A stretch of DNA of 64,000 bases from Nakamurella panacisegetis (GCF_900104535.1 NZ_LT629710.1:1674001-1738000); one strand, 5' to 3'; counted from the first letter of the stretch, positions 1 through 9,965 are shown. Translations and numbers: made by a program. Notes: generated by a model from the sequence alone, not told the origin.

Positions 1-1
1 C

Positions 2-325
2 GCCAGCGGAGAGCTACCCGATTCGGTGTTGACGATCGCCGGTGTCATAGCCCAGGCCGTGGTCGCCACGTGCGCCATCGTCGACCCGGCCTTGTTCGTT
101 CTCGGTGGCCCGATCGGTTCGCATCCGGCCCTGTTGGAGCCCGTCCGGGCCGCCGTCCGGAACATCTGGCCCGGCCCGGTGCGGATCGAGTCGAGCACGA
201 CCGGCGACCACCCGGCCCTGCGCGGCGCGGCCGGACTCGCGTTGGCCAGGGGCCGCGCTGCCCTGTTGGCGTCGGTCAACGGGATGAGCGGCGACCAACC
301 CGTGGGCGAGCCGAGGGACCGGTGA
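2..325 (+). CDS. ROK family protein, C-terminal fragment (cut by window edge)
   Basis: The frame is open from the window edge and ends in TGA. Only the last 107 residues are visible. They carry the ROK (NagC/glucokinase-like) C-terminal signature: a hydrophobic helix, then LFVLGGPIGSHPALLEPVR, the usual 'GG-x-hydrophobic-x-x' turn followed by an amphipathic helix, and near the end a stretch like ALRGAAGLALA, typical where ROK proteins finish. Whether the whole protein is a sugar kinase or a repressor cannot be told, because the ATP motif, the zinc cluster and any HTH lie upstream of the window. The last 20 or so residues are polar and probably disordered. Confidence 0.75.
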   Translation, partial: ASGELPDSVLTIAGVIAQAVVATCAIVDPALFVLGGPIGSHPALLEPVRAAVRNIWPGPVRIESSTTGDHPALRGAAGLALARGRAALLASVNGMSGDQPVGEPRDR

Positions 326-439
326 CCCGCCCATCGCCATCGGCGCACCGCCCGGACCGCGCGCCCGTCCGCGCCCCCGGCGACGACCCACCCCGCACCA
401 ACGACGGGCACCGAGCGACCTCCGGCCGGGCCCGTCCGA

Positions 440-1642
440 TCAGGAGCGATCGAGCCGGGGGAACAACAGCTCCCGGGCCAAGAGCAAGCCGGCTGCGGCG
501 ATCGGGATGGCGACCAAGGCACCGAGGATGCCGAGCAGGGCCGAACCGATCAGGACGGCGACCACCGTCACCAGAGGGGGCACGTCGACCGCCTTGCCGA
601 TGATCCGCGGCACCAGCAGGTAGTCCTCGCCGAGCCGGTACACGATGAAGAAGATGACGGTGGCGACGGCCAGCGGGAACGACACCGTCATGGCGACGAG
701 AGCGACCACGACGCCGGCGACCGTCGACCCGACCACCGGGACCAGGTCGAGAATCGCCACCATGATCGACAGGAGCAGCGCGTAGGGGACGCCGAAGATG
801 ATCAACCAGGCGAACGTGAGGCCACCGGCGATCAGCGAGATCACCAGGTTGCCGAGCACGTACCCGCCGACCTTGGCCAGGATGTCGTCCCCGATCAGGA
901 TGGCGCGCGGGCGACGGGAGTGGGGGAACAGCCGGTAGAGCAAGCCTCGGATCCGCGGCATGTCAGCCAGGAAGTAGATGGTCAGCACCAGCACCACGAG
1001 CCCGTCGGCCACGGCCGAGAACACCGCGACCCCGGCCCCGATGATGCCCGAGGTCGCGGCCGATGTGGACGAGGAGAGCAGCGACTCCAGCTTCTGCTGC
1101 AGATGGAACTTCGCGTTGAGCTGCCCGATGAACGTGTGCTTGTCCTGCGCCTGCTGGAGGTACTTCGGAGCGTTGGTGACGAATTGCTCGGCCTGTGTGA
1201 CCAGAGCGGGCACCGCCGCCGCGATGAACCCCGCGATGCATCCGATGATCACCACCAGGACCACCACCACCCCCAACCAGCGCGGCACCCGCCGTCTCAC
1301 CAGCCAGGACACCGCCGGGTCGATCCCCACGGCCAGGAACAACGACAGCCCGATGAGGATGAAGGTATGGCCGGCCGCCACGAACAGATGGAGCGCGGCA
1401 TACATGACGGCCACACCCGCCGTGGCCACCAAGGCGACGAAGAACGGTGCGCGCCAGTTGAAGGGCTTCCCAACGGTACCCATCGGGTTCTCGTCGGTGC
1501 TGATCTCGGCCGCCGTTATCTCGGCCACGGCCACCATGCCCTCGGACTCGGACTCATGCGGCAGGCCGACCGATTCGTCGTCCTCGTCTCGGGCGGAGGA
1601 CGGCCCACCGGGCGTCGGGTCGTGAAGTTTCTCGTTCGGCAC
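440..1642 (-). CDS. AI-2E family (PerM/YdiK-type) transporter
   Basis: Integral membrane protein of about 400 residues with the AI-2E/PF01594 pattern. After a charged N-terminal tail there are paired hydrophobic helices near the start (PFFVALVATAGVAVMYAAL, then a second one ending before a VRRRVP loop), a long soluble middle region, and four or more C-terminal membrane segments including GVPYALLLSIMVAILDLVPVVGS, which holds the family's conserved proline-rich turn. An in-frame start exists further upstream at 1738, but the GTG at 1642 has AGGA eight bases before it and gives a normal family length, so I prefer it. Family members export small molecules or act as Na+/H+ antiporters; the substrate here is unknown. 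Divergent from the MarR gene at 1990. Confidence 0.85.
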   Translation of the reverse strand: MPNEKLHDPTPGGPSSARDEDDESVGLPHESESEGMVAVAEITAAEISTDENPMGTVGKPFNWRAPFFVALVATAGVAVMYAALHLFVAAGHTFILIGLSLFLAVGIDPAVSWLVRRRVPRWLGVVVVLVVIIGCIAGFIAAAVPALVTQAEQFVTNAPKYLQQAQDKHTFIGQLNAKFHLQQKLESLLSSSTSAATSGIIGAGVAVFSAVADGLVVLVLTIYFLADMPRIRGLLYRLFPHSRRPRAILIGDDILAKVGGYVLGNLVISLIAGGLTFAWLIIFGVPYALLLSIMVAILDLVPVVGSTVAGVVVALVAMTVSFPLAVATVIFFIVYRLGEDYLLVPRIIGKAVDVPPLVTVVAVLIGSALLGILGALVAIPIAAAGLLLARELLFPRLDRS

Positions 1643-1989
1643 GGGAAATCCTGTCTGCGGACGGAATGGAACATTTCGGTGGAAGAACCGTCGGCTGACG
1701 TCCGTCCGGATAGTGCCCAGCCAACGGTTTCCTGACACAGGAAACTAATCGGCGCCGATCGGGCGGTTCAAGAGCCGGACGGTCCGACGCCGGACGGCTT
1801 CACGGGCGGGCCCGACCGATTCACGGCCGGGCCCGACCGGCCACCCGGACTGGTCGCCCGGACGGACGAACAGCCACCATCGCTCCGGCCGTGGCGGGGC
1901 GACGCGCCGTCCTTGCTCGCCGGTCATGCCTGACGCCGATCGAGTGACCCCCTCCGTCGGATGGCGGCCTCTTCATCTAGATTGAGCCG
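1643..1989. other. Intergenic region between AI-2E permease and marR-type gene
   Basis: About 350 bp without a convincing gene, between divergently transcribed genes. It contains a perfect 8-bp inverted repeat with a 3-nt loop at 1727-1745 (GTTTCCTG-ACA-CAGGAAAC). Close to the MarR start is TAGATT at 1978-1983, a plausible -10 only 7 bases before the ATG, which would give a nearly leaderless transcript. The middle is GC-rich with runs of the type GGGCCCGACCG and shows nothing else I can assign. Confidence 0.4.
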
Positions 1990-2466
1990 ATGCCCGATCC
2001 GGACAAATCGACCGTCGATGACACCGTCACCGGTGCCGCCCGGGCGCTCCGCGCCGTCATCCTGGCCGGGGAGCATTACCGCCAAGTGGTCGCCGCCCAC
2101 CTGGGGCTCGACGTCAGTCAGACCCAGGCCCTCTCGTATCTGTACTCCAAAGGCGATCTCGGCCAGGTCGAACTGGGTGCCCTGCTGGGCTACAACACCA
2201 GCAGCATCACCGCTCTGGTCGACCGGCTCGAGCGGGCGGGCATCGCCTGCCGCGTCCGTCATCCCACCGACCGGAGGAGGTCCATCGTCCGGCTCACCGA
2301 ACGGGGCCACCTGGTGATGCGCGACCTGGATCGGACCTTCCGGCGTGCCTTCGATCATCTCGAGCCGCAGAGCCTCGCCGAGCTGACAACGGCCATGTCG
2401 TCGATCGCGGCCGACCTCCGCCTGGGCGCTGACGCCCTGGCCGATCTGCCTCCGGCCCGCCTCTGA
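1990..2466 (+). CDS. MarR family transcriptional regulator
   Basis: A 158-residue winged-helix regulator of typical MarR length. Residues about 45-110 form the DNA-binding region: a first helix ending [13 protein letters not shown], the recognition-helix region [20 protein letters not shown], and the wing [17 protein letters not shown], whose Asp-Arg-Arg is the conserved MarR wing motif. The flanking N- and C-terminal helices would form the dimer interface. It could control the divergent AI-2E permease or itself; adhC, 230 bp downstream on the same strand, is another candidate. The ligand cannot be read from sequence. Confidence 0.92.
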   Translation: MPDPDKSTVDDTVTGAARALRAVILAGEHYRQVVAAHLGLDVSQTQALSYLYSKGDLGQVELGALLGYNTSSITALVDRLERAGIACRVRHPTDRRRSIVRLTERGHLVMRDLDRTFRRAFDHLEPQSLAELTTAMSSIAADLRLGADALADLPPARL

Positions 2467-2699
2467 CCCGGTCGGCGGCCCGACCGAGCGTCGTCGCTGC
2501 CGGGCGTTGCCGCACCCGACAATGGCCGGCCGTGCCCGGTCCGGGCCACATTCATCGTGGCGTTGGTCTCGGGGTGAGTTCGGTCCGGACCGGCTGGGTA
2601 CTGACCCGGCGTCCCACTCGCCCGCCGACATCCGTAGCGTCGGACGGGTCGGCGCACGCCAGCGCCGGACGACCCACCAGCAAAGGACTTGGTATTCAC

Positions 2700-3749
2700 G
2701 TGTTGACTGCCCGAGCGTATTCCGCCCCATCCGCTACCGAGCCTCTCGTCCCGTCGACGATCGAGCGACGCGATGTCGGCGCCCATGACGTCCTGATCGA
2801 GATCAAGTTCGCCGGCATCTGCCATTCCGACATCCACACCGTGCGCGGCGACTGGGGCACGGTGCCCTACCCGCTGACCGTCGGCCACGAGATCGCCGGC
2901 ATCGTCACCGAGGTGGGGCCGGACGTGTCCCGCTACGCGGTCGGCGACCGGGTCGGCGTCGGCTGCATGGTCAACTCCTGCCGCGAGTGCGACAACTGCC
3001 GCGCGGGACAAGAGCAGTACTGCCTGAACGGCAACACCGGCACCTACGCCAGCCGCGACCTGGACGGGACCGTCACGCAGGGCGGGTACTCCAGCCACAT
3101 CGTGGTCAACGAGGACTTCGTCCTGCGCATCCCGGGCTCGATCGACTTCGCCGCGTCCGCTCCCCTGCTGTGCGCCGGCATCACGACCTACTCGCCGTTG
3201 CGCCATTGGAACGCCGGCCCCGGCAAGAAGGTGGCCATCGTAGGCATGGGCGGTCTCGGCCACATGGCGGTCAAGTTCGCGCACGCGATGGGCGCCCATG
3301 TCACCGTGCTCTCCCAGACCCTGTCGAAGGAGGAGGACGGCAAGCGGCTCGGTGCCGACGAGTACTTCGCGACCAGCGACCCGGACACCTTCAAGCAGCT
3401 GCAGAACCGGTTCGACCTGATCGTGAACACGGTGTCGGCCGTCATCGACATCAACGCCTACCTCAAGCTCCTCGCCCTGGATGGCACCCTGGTCAGTGTC
3501 GGCGCACCCGGTGAGCCGCTGCCGGTGGCCGTCTTCTCGCTGTTCGGGAACCGCCGGTCGTTCGCCGGTTCCGGCATCGGCAGCATCGGTGAGACCCAGG
3601 AAATGCTGGACTACTGCGCCGAGCAGGGCATTGCCTGCGACATCGAGTTGATCGGGGCTGACTACATCAACCAGGCCTGGGAGCGGGTGCTCGCCTCCGA
3701 CGTGCGATACCGCTTCGTCATCGACACGGCCACGCTGCCGGCCGTCTGA
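2700..3749 (+). CDS. adhC: Zinc-dependent alcohol dehydrogenase, AdhC type (NADP-preferring)
   Basis: Medium-chain zinc alcohol dehydrogenase of 349 residues, strongly like mycobacterial AdhC and the YahK/cinnamyl alcohol dehydrogenase group. It has catalytic zinc ligands in [11 protein letters not shown] (Cys, His) and VGHEIAG (His-Glu), and the four structural-zinc cysteines in the loop [15 protein letters not shown]. The Rossmann fingerprint is [13 protein letters not shown]. The frame is open further upstream, but GTG at 2700 follows AAAGGA and gives the N-terminus [15 protein letters not shown] seen in the family. It likely reduces aldehydes in the cytosol. A 34-bp palindrome lies 40 bp after the stop. 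Confidence 0.93.
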   Translation: MLTARAYSAPSATEPLVPSTIERRDVGAHDVLIEIKFAGICHSDIHTVRGDWGTVPYPLTVGHEIAGIVTEVGPDVSRYAVGDRVGVGCMVNSCRECDNCRAGQEQYCLNGNTGTYASRDLDGTVTQGGYSSHIVVNEDFVLRIPGSIDFAASAPLLCAGITTYSPLRHWNAGPGKKVAIVGMGGLGHMAVKFAHAMGAHVTVLSQTLSKEEDGKRLGADEYFATSDPDTFKQLQNRFDLIVNTVSAVIDINAYLKLLALDGTLVSVGAPGEPLPVAVFSLFGNRRSFAGSGIGSIGETQEMLDYCAEQGIACDIELIGADYINQAWERVLASDVRYRFVIDTATLPAV

Positions 3750-3789
3750 CGCGACCGGTTTGCGGTGCCCCGGGCGCGGGTGGGTGCGA

Positions 3790-3823
3790 CGGCGCCGATC
3801 ACCATCGATGGTGATCGGCGCCG
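3790..3823. terminator. Probable terminator after adhC (perfect 34-bp palindrome)
   Basis: A perfect palindrome with half-site CGGCGCCGATCACCAT, then a central CG, then the exact complement. As RNA it would fold into a very stable hairpin with a small loop. It lies 40 bp past the adhC stop codon and has no T-run, which is common for actinobacterial terminators. Confidence 0.6.
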
Positions 3824-3920
3824 ATGAACACGCACCGTCACCGGCGCCCGGGCAAGCGGAGCGTCGTCCGGACCGCGGGATCTGATGTCACCACAGGACG
3901 GGTGAATCATGAAAGGTGCC

Positions 3921-3950
3921 TTGAATTCTCTGTGCGTCGTGATTTAGAGT
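3921..3950 (+). promoter_or_regulatory. Candidate promoter for the FG-GAP protein gene
   Basis: TTGAAT at 3921-3926 and TAGAGT at 3945-3950 with an 18-bp spacer, in a locally AT-rich stretch about 100 bp before the start codon. The match is by eye to housekeeping -35/-10 boxes. Confidence 0.4.
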
Positions 3951-4046
3951 AGTTTCTAGTTACACTGCGTAATGTTAGCGGCGTGGGCACCGTATCTTTC
4001 TGTCGAACCCTTTCTGTCGAACCCAACTGATCCGGAGCTGGTCATC

Positions 4047-5576
4047 GTGCGCGTGCGTTCAGCGTTATTCCTCTCGGCGGCGGTGATCGCCGCCACGCTC
4101 ATCCCGATCGGGGCGTTGGCCTCGGTGCCGACGCCGACTGTTCAGGCGGCCTCCACACCCGCAACGGTGGCGCCGGTACACCTCGATGCGAAGGCAGTGG
4201 CTGCGGCGGCCGCACCGGCGCCCACCCGCTCACGGACGTTCAGCGGTGGCTACCTGCAGGGAACGCTCCGGACGAAGCTGTCGGCCGAGGCGTTCTCATC
4301 CTCGGTGGTCGGCAATCTGACCGGGCACACCGACGGCGATGTGGACGTGGTCGCCGCGTACCTCGACGGCTCGGTCCACATCTGGAGCGCCCGCACCGGA
4401 CGGCAGGAGTTCGTCATCCAGACCGGGTCGGCCATCCGGGCCAGCCCGGCCCTGGTGCGCCTGCGGGCCGGCGGCGGATACATGCTGTTGCTGGCCAACG
4501 ACGCCGGCACCGTCTACATGTATGGCTGGGTGAACCATCAGCCGCACCTGGTGTTCCGCAAGTCGGTGCCCCGGTCGACGCACCGGCCGGGAATCTTCGG
4601 TACACCGACCCTGGCCAACCTGGACAACAACGGCAAGATGTACGTGGTGGTCAGCAGTTTCGACCAGCACCTGTACGTCTGGGACCTGGCCGGAAACAAC
4701 AAGAAGGGGTTTCCGTACTTCGCTCAGGACACCATCTGGTCCTCCCCGACCGTCACCAAGGTCGACGGCGATGCCTACCCCCGGATCATCTTCGGCTACG
4801 ACTGCGGCGGATCCGGTGCGCAGACCTGCTACCAGAAGTGGCACACCCACGGCGGCGTTCTGACCTCCCTCCGCCACGACGGCTCGACTGCGCCGGGCTG
4901 GCCGCAGCTGATCCCGGGCCAGGTCGTCTGGTCGACGCCGGCCGTCGCCTCCCTCTACGGCGGCACCAAGAAGCAGATCATCGTCGGAACCGGCCTGTTC
5001 TATTCGAACGCGGGATACGCGACGTACGTGTTCGACTCCAGCGGGCACCGACTGATGACGGTGCCGATGCACGGACGCACTTTCTCCTCGCCGGCGATCG
5101 GCGACGTGATGGGTACCGGCAGCGGCGCGCCGCAGATCGTCATCGGCGACGAGTTCGGCCACACCGACATCATCGACGGCAAGGGCCACCGCTTGGTCGA
5201 CGTGTGCACCGCCAAGCTGAACACCTGCGTGATGTCGCACTCCAGTCCGATCATCGGTGACCTGTACGGAAACGGGCACCAGGAGGTGGTCGCCGTGGGC
5301 GGCAACACGTTCTCGATCATCGATCACACCGGACGTATCACGAACACGGTGCAGATCAAGGAGACCGCCCTCGGGTTGGCCGCCTCCCCCACCCTGGTGA
5401 ACATCGACGGAAAGGCGACCTTGTTCTTCACGTTGATGGCCAAGAGCGCCGGGGGCAACCAGGCCGAGGTGGTTTCCTACACGTTCCCGACCAGGGCCGG
5501 GGCCAGTGCCTGGCCGATGTTCAAGGGCAACACCCAGCGCTCGGGTGCATCGGGCAAGGTGGTTCCGAACGCCTGA
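4047..5576 (+). CDS. Secreted FG-GAP/VCBS-type beta-propeller protein
   Basis: A 509-residue exported protein. The chosen GTG start has GGAG ten bases upstream and begins a clear Sec signal: RVRSALFLSAAVIAATLIP followed by an Ala/Pro/Thr-rich linker to about residue 60. The rest repeats a blade-like pattern of the type 'P-x-hydrophobic-xx-L-D-G-x-G-x-x-hydrophobic-V-hydrophobic-G': for example NLTGHTDGDVDVVAAYLDG, TLANLDNNGKMYVVVSSFD, IGDLYGNGHQEVVAVGG. This is an FG-GAP/VCBS beta-propeller of about seven blades. The last stretch SAWPMFKGNTQRSG is a motif often seen at the end of such proteins. There is no membrane anchor. It probably binds glycans or proteins outside the cell. It converges on the GH3 gene. 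Confidence 0.85.
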   Translation: MRVRSALFLSAAVIAATLIPIGALASVPTPTVQAASTPATVAPVHLDAKAVAAAAAPAPTRSRTFSGGYLQGTLRTKLSAEAFSSSVVGNLTGHTDGDVDVVAAYLDGSVHIWSARTGRQEFVIQTGSAIRASPALVRLRAGGGYMLLLANDAGTVYMYGWVNHQPHLVFRKSVPRSTHRPGIFGTPTLANLDNNGKMYVVVSSFDQHLYVWDLAGNNKKGFPYFAQDTIWSSPTVTKVDGDAYPRIIFGYDCGGSGAQTCYQKWHTHGGVLTSLRHDGSTAPGWPQLIPGQVVWSTPAVASLYGGTKKQIIVGTGLFYSNAGYATYVFDSSGHRLMTVPMHGRTFSSPAIGDVMGTGSGAPQIVIGDEFGHTDIIDGKGHRLVDVCTAKLNTCVMSHSSPIIGDLYGNGHQEVVAVGGNTFSIIDHTGRITNTVQIKETALGLAASPTLVNIDGKATLFFTLMAKSAGGNQAEVVSYTFPTRAGASAWPMFKGNTQRSGASGKVVPNA

Positions 5577-5610
5577 CGGCCGCGACGGGGTACACCAGCA
5601 GGATCGCGAC

Positions 5611-5648
5611 AAGAGGCCCTGCCGTCCGGAAGGACGGCAGGGCCTCTT
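5611..5648. terminator. Bidirectional terminator between FG-GAP and GH3 genes
   Basis: A perfect 17-bp stem with a GGAA loop: left arm AAGAGGCCCTGCCGTCC at 5611-5627, right arm at 5632-5648. The arms begin with AA and end with TT, so both converging transcripts would end in a GC stem with a short U stretch. Confidence 0.85.
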
Positions 5649-5668
5649 GGTCATGCCCGGTTGCTATC

Positions 5669-8600
5669 TCACCGGGTGATGCTCTTCGCCGCGGACGTCG
5701 AGGTCAGCGTGACGTAGCCGGCCTTCTTCTCCGTCACCCGGACGCTGAGCTTCTTGCCCTTGTCGGCGGCGACGATCTTGTAGGTCGACTTGGTGCCACC
5801 GGCGATCGCCCGTCCGGACCGCAGCCACTGGTACGACAGGGTCGCACCGGCGGTGTGGGTGGCCACCGAGGCGGTGACCATGTGTCCGACGGCGGTCACG
5901 CCCGAGATGACCGGCGTCGAGAGAGCCAGTTTGCCCGCCACCGTGACCGCGGCCGAGGTAGCCGTCGCGGTGGCGTAGTTGGCCTTCTTCGCCGTCACCG
6001 CAACCGACAGCCGGGTAGTGGCGTCGGCGGCAACCGGGGTGTAGCTCGACTTCGTCGCCTTCGCGATCGCCTTTCCGTTGCGAAGCCACTGGTAGGAGAT
6101 CGTCGCGCCGGGCGTCACCTTCACCGAAGCAGTCAGCGTGGAGCCGACCACGGGAGCACCCTTGATGACCGGCTTCCCCAGGGACAGCACGCCCTGCACC
6201 GTGACCGACTTGACGGCAGAAGTGTTGCCCGCCTTGTCGATCGCGCGGTACTGGACGACCTTCGGGGCACCGGTGACGGTGACCGGGCCGGTGTAGGTGG
6301 CCCAGGTGGAACCGCCGTTCACCGAGTACTTGATCGCGGCCACTCCCGAGCCGGCGTCGGTGGCCGCCAAGGTCAGCTTGCCCTTGGCGGAGGACACCAC
6401 CGAGGCCGCCGGTGCCGTGCCATCGATCTTCACGATGATCGTCCGACGAGCCGGAAGGGCATTGGCGGACGTACCGAACAGATCGACCGTGTGGGTACCG
6501 TCGCCGCTCACCGTGACCGGGCCGGTGTAGTCGGTGACTTCACCGTTGTCGACCTCGATCGACAGGTACGTGGACTGTGCATCGGCGGCCGTCGCGGTGA
6601 ACGTCACCGGGCGGGTGTACCAACCGCTGGCCGGCGCAGCCGGCGAAGCGGCCAGCGTGACGTCCGGGGCCGGACCGACCGGCTGCTTGACGACAGTCTT
6701 GGCGTCCGAGACCACCGACGGCAGGTCGGTGAACTGGCCCGTGTACGCGCCGACACTGATACCGGTGACTCCGTTCATCGCCGCCAACTGCTGGAACCCG
6801 GCAGTCTGGCGAACGATGTTCAGGATGTTGATCGCCGACCGCTGGAGATCACCCAGGCGCATGTTGTAGCTGGTGATCGCATAGTTGCCGGTGGTCGTCA
6901 CGGTGTAGGACACCACCGGCGTCGTGCTGTCGCCCGGAGTCTGATAGACGACATTGGACACGACGATGGCGGCCCGCTGGGTGGCGGACAAGGCGGCCAG
7001 GGTCGCCTGCACCTGGGCGTAGGCATTGGCGACGGTGCCGTACACGGCGACCGGTGCGACCGTCTGGTTGTTGATGACGTCCGTCGTGGTGACGGTCGAC
7101 AACGGGGTCTGCGACAAATCCGTGTCCGGGCCGACATTCGTGACGATGGTCGTCGAGGACGACGCCGGCGCCGCCAGGGTCAACCCGCCCAGGGTCAGGC
7201 TGTAGGACGTGCGGGTCGGGGAGACCGTCTTGTTGTAGGCCGGCATCCCGTCATAGTCGATGGTCGCGTCGACCTTCTTCAGGTTGTTGATGATCTCGCC
7301 CTGGTTGCCACCGGGTTCGATCAGGTCGTTACCGGCGTACATGGTGGCGACCGCGCCGTGGTTCCCGCCCCAGTCGGTCATGACCAGGCCCTTGAAACCC
7401 CACTCACCGCGCAGGATGTCGGTGACGGTGTCGTAGTTGGCCGAGGCGTAGGTCCCGTTGATCTTGTTGTACGACGTCATGATCGCCATCGGCTGGGCCG
7501 TCTTGACCGAGATCTCGAAGCCGCGGAGGTAGATCTCGCGCAGCGCGCGCTCGGAGATCGTCTCGTTCACCGACGATCGCGACGTCTCCTGGTTGTTGGC
7601 CAGGTAGTGCTTGATCGTCACCCCGACGCCGGGGTTGCTCTGCACACCGGCCGTGGTGGCGGCGGACGTGAGCCCGGTGACCAGGGGATCCTCCGAGTAG
7701 TACTCGAAGTTGCGGCCGTTGAGCGGGTCGCGGTGGATGTTCATGCCCGGGGCGAGCCAGAGCGTGACCCCGACCTCCTTCATCTCCTTGCCGATCGCGT
7801 TGCCGACCTGTTGGATGAGGTCGCGATCCCAGGTCTGCGCCAGCAGAGTGCCGATGGGCCAGGCGGTCTCGTACTGGTAGGTCTTCGGTGTGGTGGCGAT
7901 CTGCTGGGTCAGCCGGAGACCGGCCGGGCCGTCGGAGAGCGTCATGCCCGGAATGCCCAGGCTCTCGTACTTGGCCGTCGTGTACCCGGCCGCCCCGACC
8001 GCGGTGGTGGTTGTTCCGGCCGCGGTGGCGCCCTCGACGATGTTGGCCAACTGTGTGACGGACAGGCCGGCCACGAACGACTGGATCGAGATGGTGCCCT
8101 TGGCCACGTCGAACAGGGTGGCCGTCGGGCTGGTCGTCACCTTCGAGACATTCTCACCGGTCTTGGGCTGGTACGGGGCGCCGGTGTTCTCCCAGTTGGT
8201 CTGGGCCGAATCCACGTAGGCGGTCGTCGAGGAGATCTTGGCACCGTCGATGGCGTAGTACGGCGACGATGAGTCGACGGTATTGGTCTGCTCGTAGGCC
8301 GACGCGTGGTTGTGCGTCACGTAGCCGGTGGTGTCGAGCGAGATCGACGGCGCCGCTGCGACTTCCGCCGCCTCCGTCGGGTAGGTGTAGAAGTTGGCCG
8401 GATTGCTGGTGAGCTCTCCGGTCAGCGTCTCGTCGGTCTCCTCGTTGGCCAGTTGCTCGGTCACCAGCCGGGAGGCCAGGTGGATCTTGGCCGCCACGTG
8501 GCTGTTGCGCGAGGAGTTGCCGAGGCGGATGACGTAGTCGCCGGCGTCCATGACGTACTGCGCGGTAGCCGAGTTGTAGGAGGACATCTGGGTCGTGTCG

Positions 8601-9853
8601 TAGGTGATGGTCAGGACCTGGGACGCGCCCGGGGCCAGATCGTCGGTCTTCGCGTAGCCGGCCAGTTCCTGATACGGCTTGTCGATGCCGGTCTGCGGCG
8701 CCGAGAAGTAGGTCTGGACCACCTCCTTGCCGGAGTATGTCTTGCCGACGTTGGTCACCTTGGCCTTGACCGTGACCGTCTTCGTGTCCGCCGTCACGCT
8801 CTGGGCGTCGATCTGAAAGTCGGTGTAGGACAGCCCGTACCCGAACGGGTAGGACACCGCGCTGGACGGGTCGACGCCGCCCGGGGTGATCGTCTTGTAG
8901 AACGAGTCGAAGTACCGGTAGCCGACGTAGATGCCCTCGGTGTAGTTCTCCTGCAGGGAGTTTCCGTCGTTGCCGGCGAAGGTCGCCGAAGCCGGGTAGT
9001 AGCTGTACTTGCTGGCCCAGGTGTCGGTGAGCTTGCCGGACGGATCGACCTGTCCGTCGAGGACCTCGGCCAGGGCGTTGCCGGATTCCTGCCCGGCCTG
9101 GCTCATCAGCAACATCGAGTCCAGCGGCTTCCCGCCGGACGGATCGAGGGCGGACGCGTTGATCTGGTTGAAGAAGTTCGTGTCGACGATCCCCCCGACG
9201 TTGAGGACGACGATGACGTGCTTGTAGTTCTGGCCGATGCGCTGCAGGTCGTCGGTCTCGGTCGGGGTCAGGAAATAGTCGCCGGCGGCGTTCGCCCGGT
9301 CCTTGCCCTCGCCGGAGTTGCGGGCCAGAACGTATACGGCGGTGTCGGTCGGGGCGGTCGGCTGCACCGTGACGGCCGTCAGCGGCTGCTCTACGGACGA
9401 ATAGTCCACGGCCCCACCGAAACCGGAGCCGCCGGTGGTCGGCGGGTACTTCGTGTCGTAGGCCGACTTGACGGCGTTCCAGTACGCATCGCTGGTGGTC
9501 ACCGCGAAGCCGGCGTTCTCCAGGCCGGTGCGCGCGTTGATGGTGTAGCGATTGTTGACGTTGCCGGATCCGGTGCCCCCCTTGACGGTGGCGTATGCCC
9601 CGACACCGAACAGGGCGACATTGGGCGACGTGGACTTGACGATGGGCAGGGTGTTGTCGTGGTTCTCCAGCAGCACCATGCCCTGGGTGGCGGCCGTCTT
9701 GGACAACTGGGCGTCGGTGAGCTCGAGTGAACTCGGGTCGGGATTGGTGGTCGAGGCGGTGGCCGTGAGTGTTCCGGTGAACATCAACGCGGCGACGGCG
9801 GCAAGCGATATGCCCGCGCGCCTCCGCGATCGACTGCGTGGTGGATGGGGCAT
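5669..9853 (-). CDS. Secreted glycoside hydrolase family 3 enzyme with permuted domains and C-terminal repeats
   Basis: A 1394-residue exported enzyme. The ATG at 9853 follows AGAGAGGA and starts a signal peptide (about residues 15-40, RAGISLAAVAALMF). Domain order is unusual: the GH3 C-terminal alpha/beta sandwich comes first (about 50-320, starting MVLLENHDNTLPI), then a fibronectin-III-like domain (about 370-460). The GH3 TIM barrel follows (about 590-900) with substrate motifs GRNFEYYSEDP and KHYLANNQETSR and the nucleophile Asp in GLVMTDWGG near residue 827. Such swapped GH3 enzymes are known from some rumen beta-glucosidases. The C-terminus has a chitobiase/Ig-like region (about 1090-1210) and two 80-residue Ig-like repeats with the YQWLRNGKAIA motif. 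It likely releases beta-linked glucose from plant-type glycans. Divergent from the ROK regulator. Confidence 0.92.
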   Translation of the reverse strand: MPHPPRSRSRRRAGISLAAVAALMFTGTLTATASTTNPDPSSLELTDAQLSKTAATQGMVLLENHDNTLPIVKSTSPNVALFGVGAYATVKGGTGSGNVNNRYTINARTGLENAGFAVTTSDAYWNAVKSAYDTKYPPTTGGSGFGGAVDYSSVEQPLTAVTVQPTAPTDTAVYVLARNSGEGKDRANAAGDYFLTPTETDDLQRIGQNYKHVIVVLNVGGIVDTNFFNQINASALDPSGGKPLDSMLLMSQAGQESGNALAEVLDGQVDPSGKLTDTWASKYSYYPASATFAGNDGNSLQENYTEGIYVGYRYFDSFYKTITPGGVDPSSAVSYPFGYGLSYTDFQIDAQSVTADTKTVTVKAKVTNVGKTYSGKEVVQTYFSAPQTGIDKPYQELAGYAKTDDLAPGASQVLTITYDTTQMSSYNSATAQYVMDAGDYVIRLGNSSRNSHVAAKIHLASRLVTEQLANEETDETLTGELTSNPANFYTYPTEAAEVAAAPSISLDTTGYVTHNHASAYEQTNTVDSSSPYYAIDGAKISSTTAYVDSAQTNWENTGAPYQPKTGENVSKVTTSPTATLFDVAKGTISIQSFVAGLSVTQLANIVEGATAAGTTTTAVGAAGYTTAKYESLGIPGMTLSDGPAGLRLTQQIATTPKTYQYETAWPIGTLLAQTWDRDLIQQVGNAIGKEMKEVGVTLWLAPGMNIHRDPLNGRNFEYYSEDPLVTGLTSAATTAGVQSNPGVGVTIKHYLANNQETSRSSVNETISERALREIYLRGFEISVKTAQPMAIMTSYNKINGTYASANYDTVTDILRGEWGFKGLVMTDWGGNHGAVATMYAGNDLIEPGGNQGEIINNLKKVDATIDYDGMPAYNKTVSPTRTSYSLTLGGLTLAAPASSSTTIVTNVGPDTDLSQTPLSTVTTTDVINNQTVAPVAVYGTVANAYAQVQATLAALSATQRAAIVVSNVVYQTPGDSTTPVVSYTVTTTGNYAITSYNMRLGDLQRSAINILNIVRQTAGFQQLAAMNGVTGISVGAYTGQFTDLPSVVSDAKTVVKQPVGPAPDVTLAASPAAPASGWYTRPVTFTATAADAQSTYLSIEVDNGEVTDYTGPVTVSGDGTHTVDLFGTSANALPARRTIIVKIDGTAPAASVVSSAKGKLTLAATDAGSGVAAIKYSVNGGSTWATYTGPVTVTGAPKVVQYRAIDKAGNTSAVKSVTVQGVLSLGKPVIKGAPVVGSTLTASVKVTPGATISYQWLRNGKAIAKATKSSYTPVAADATTRLSVAVTAKKANYATATATSAAVTVAGKLALSTPVISGVTAVGHMVTASVATHTAGATLSYQWLRSGRAIAGGTKSTYKIVAADKGKKLSVRVTEKKAGYVTLTSTSAAKSITR

Positions 9854-9965
9854 GAAGCGTCGTCCTCTCTGACGAACTGCGTACTCACCAATGAATTCGC
9901 GGCCGCGGGAACTCGTCACCGCTGTCGGTGATCGATCCGGCTGGCGACCGCGCTGGACCCAACGA

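Noticed and set aside
2532..2699. N-terminal extension of the alcohol dehydrogenase
   Set aside because: The family starts near LTARAYSA; the extension is Arg/Pro/Thr-rich and has no ribosome site.
5855..8272. 805-residue open frame opposite the GH3 gene
   Set aside because: Arg/Gly/His-rich mirror image of a coding strand in GC-rich DNA; the GH3 frame has clear domains.
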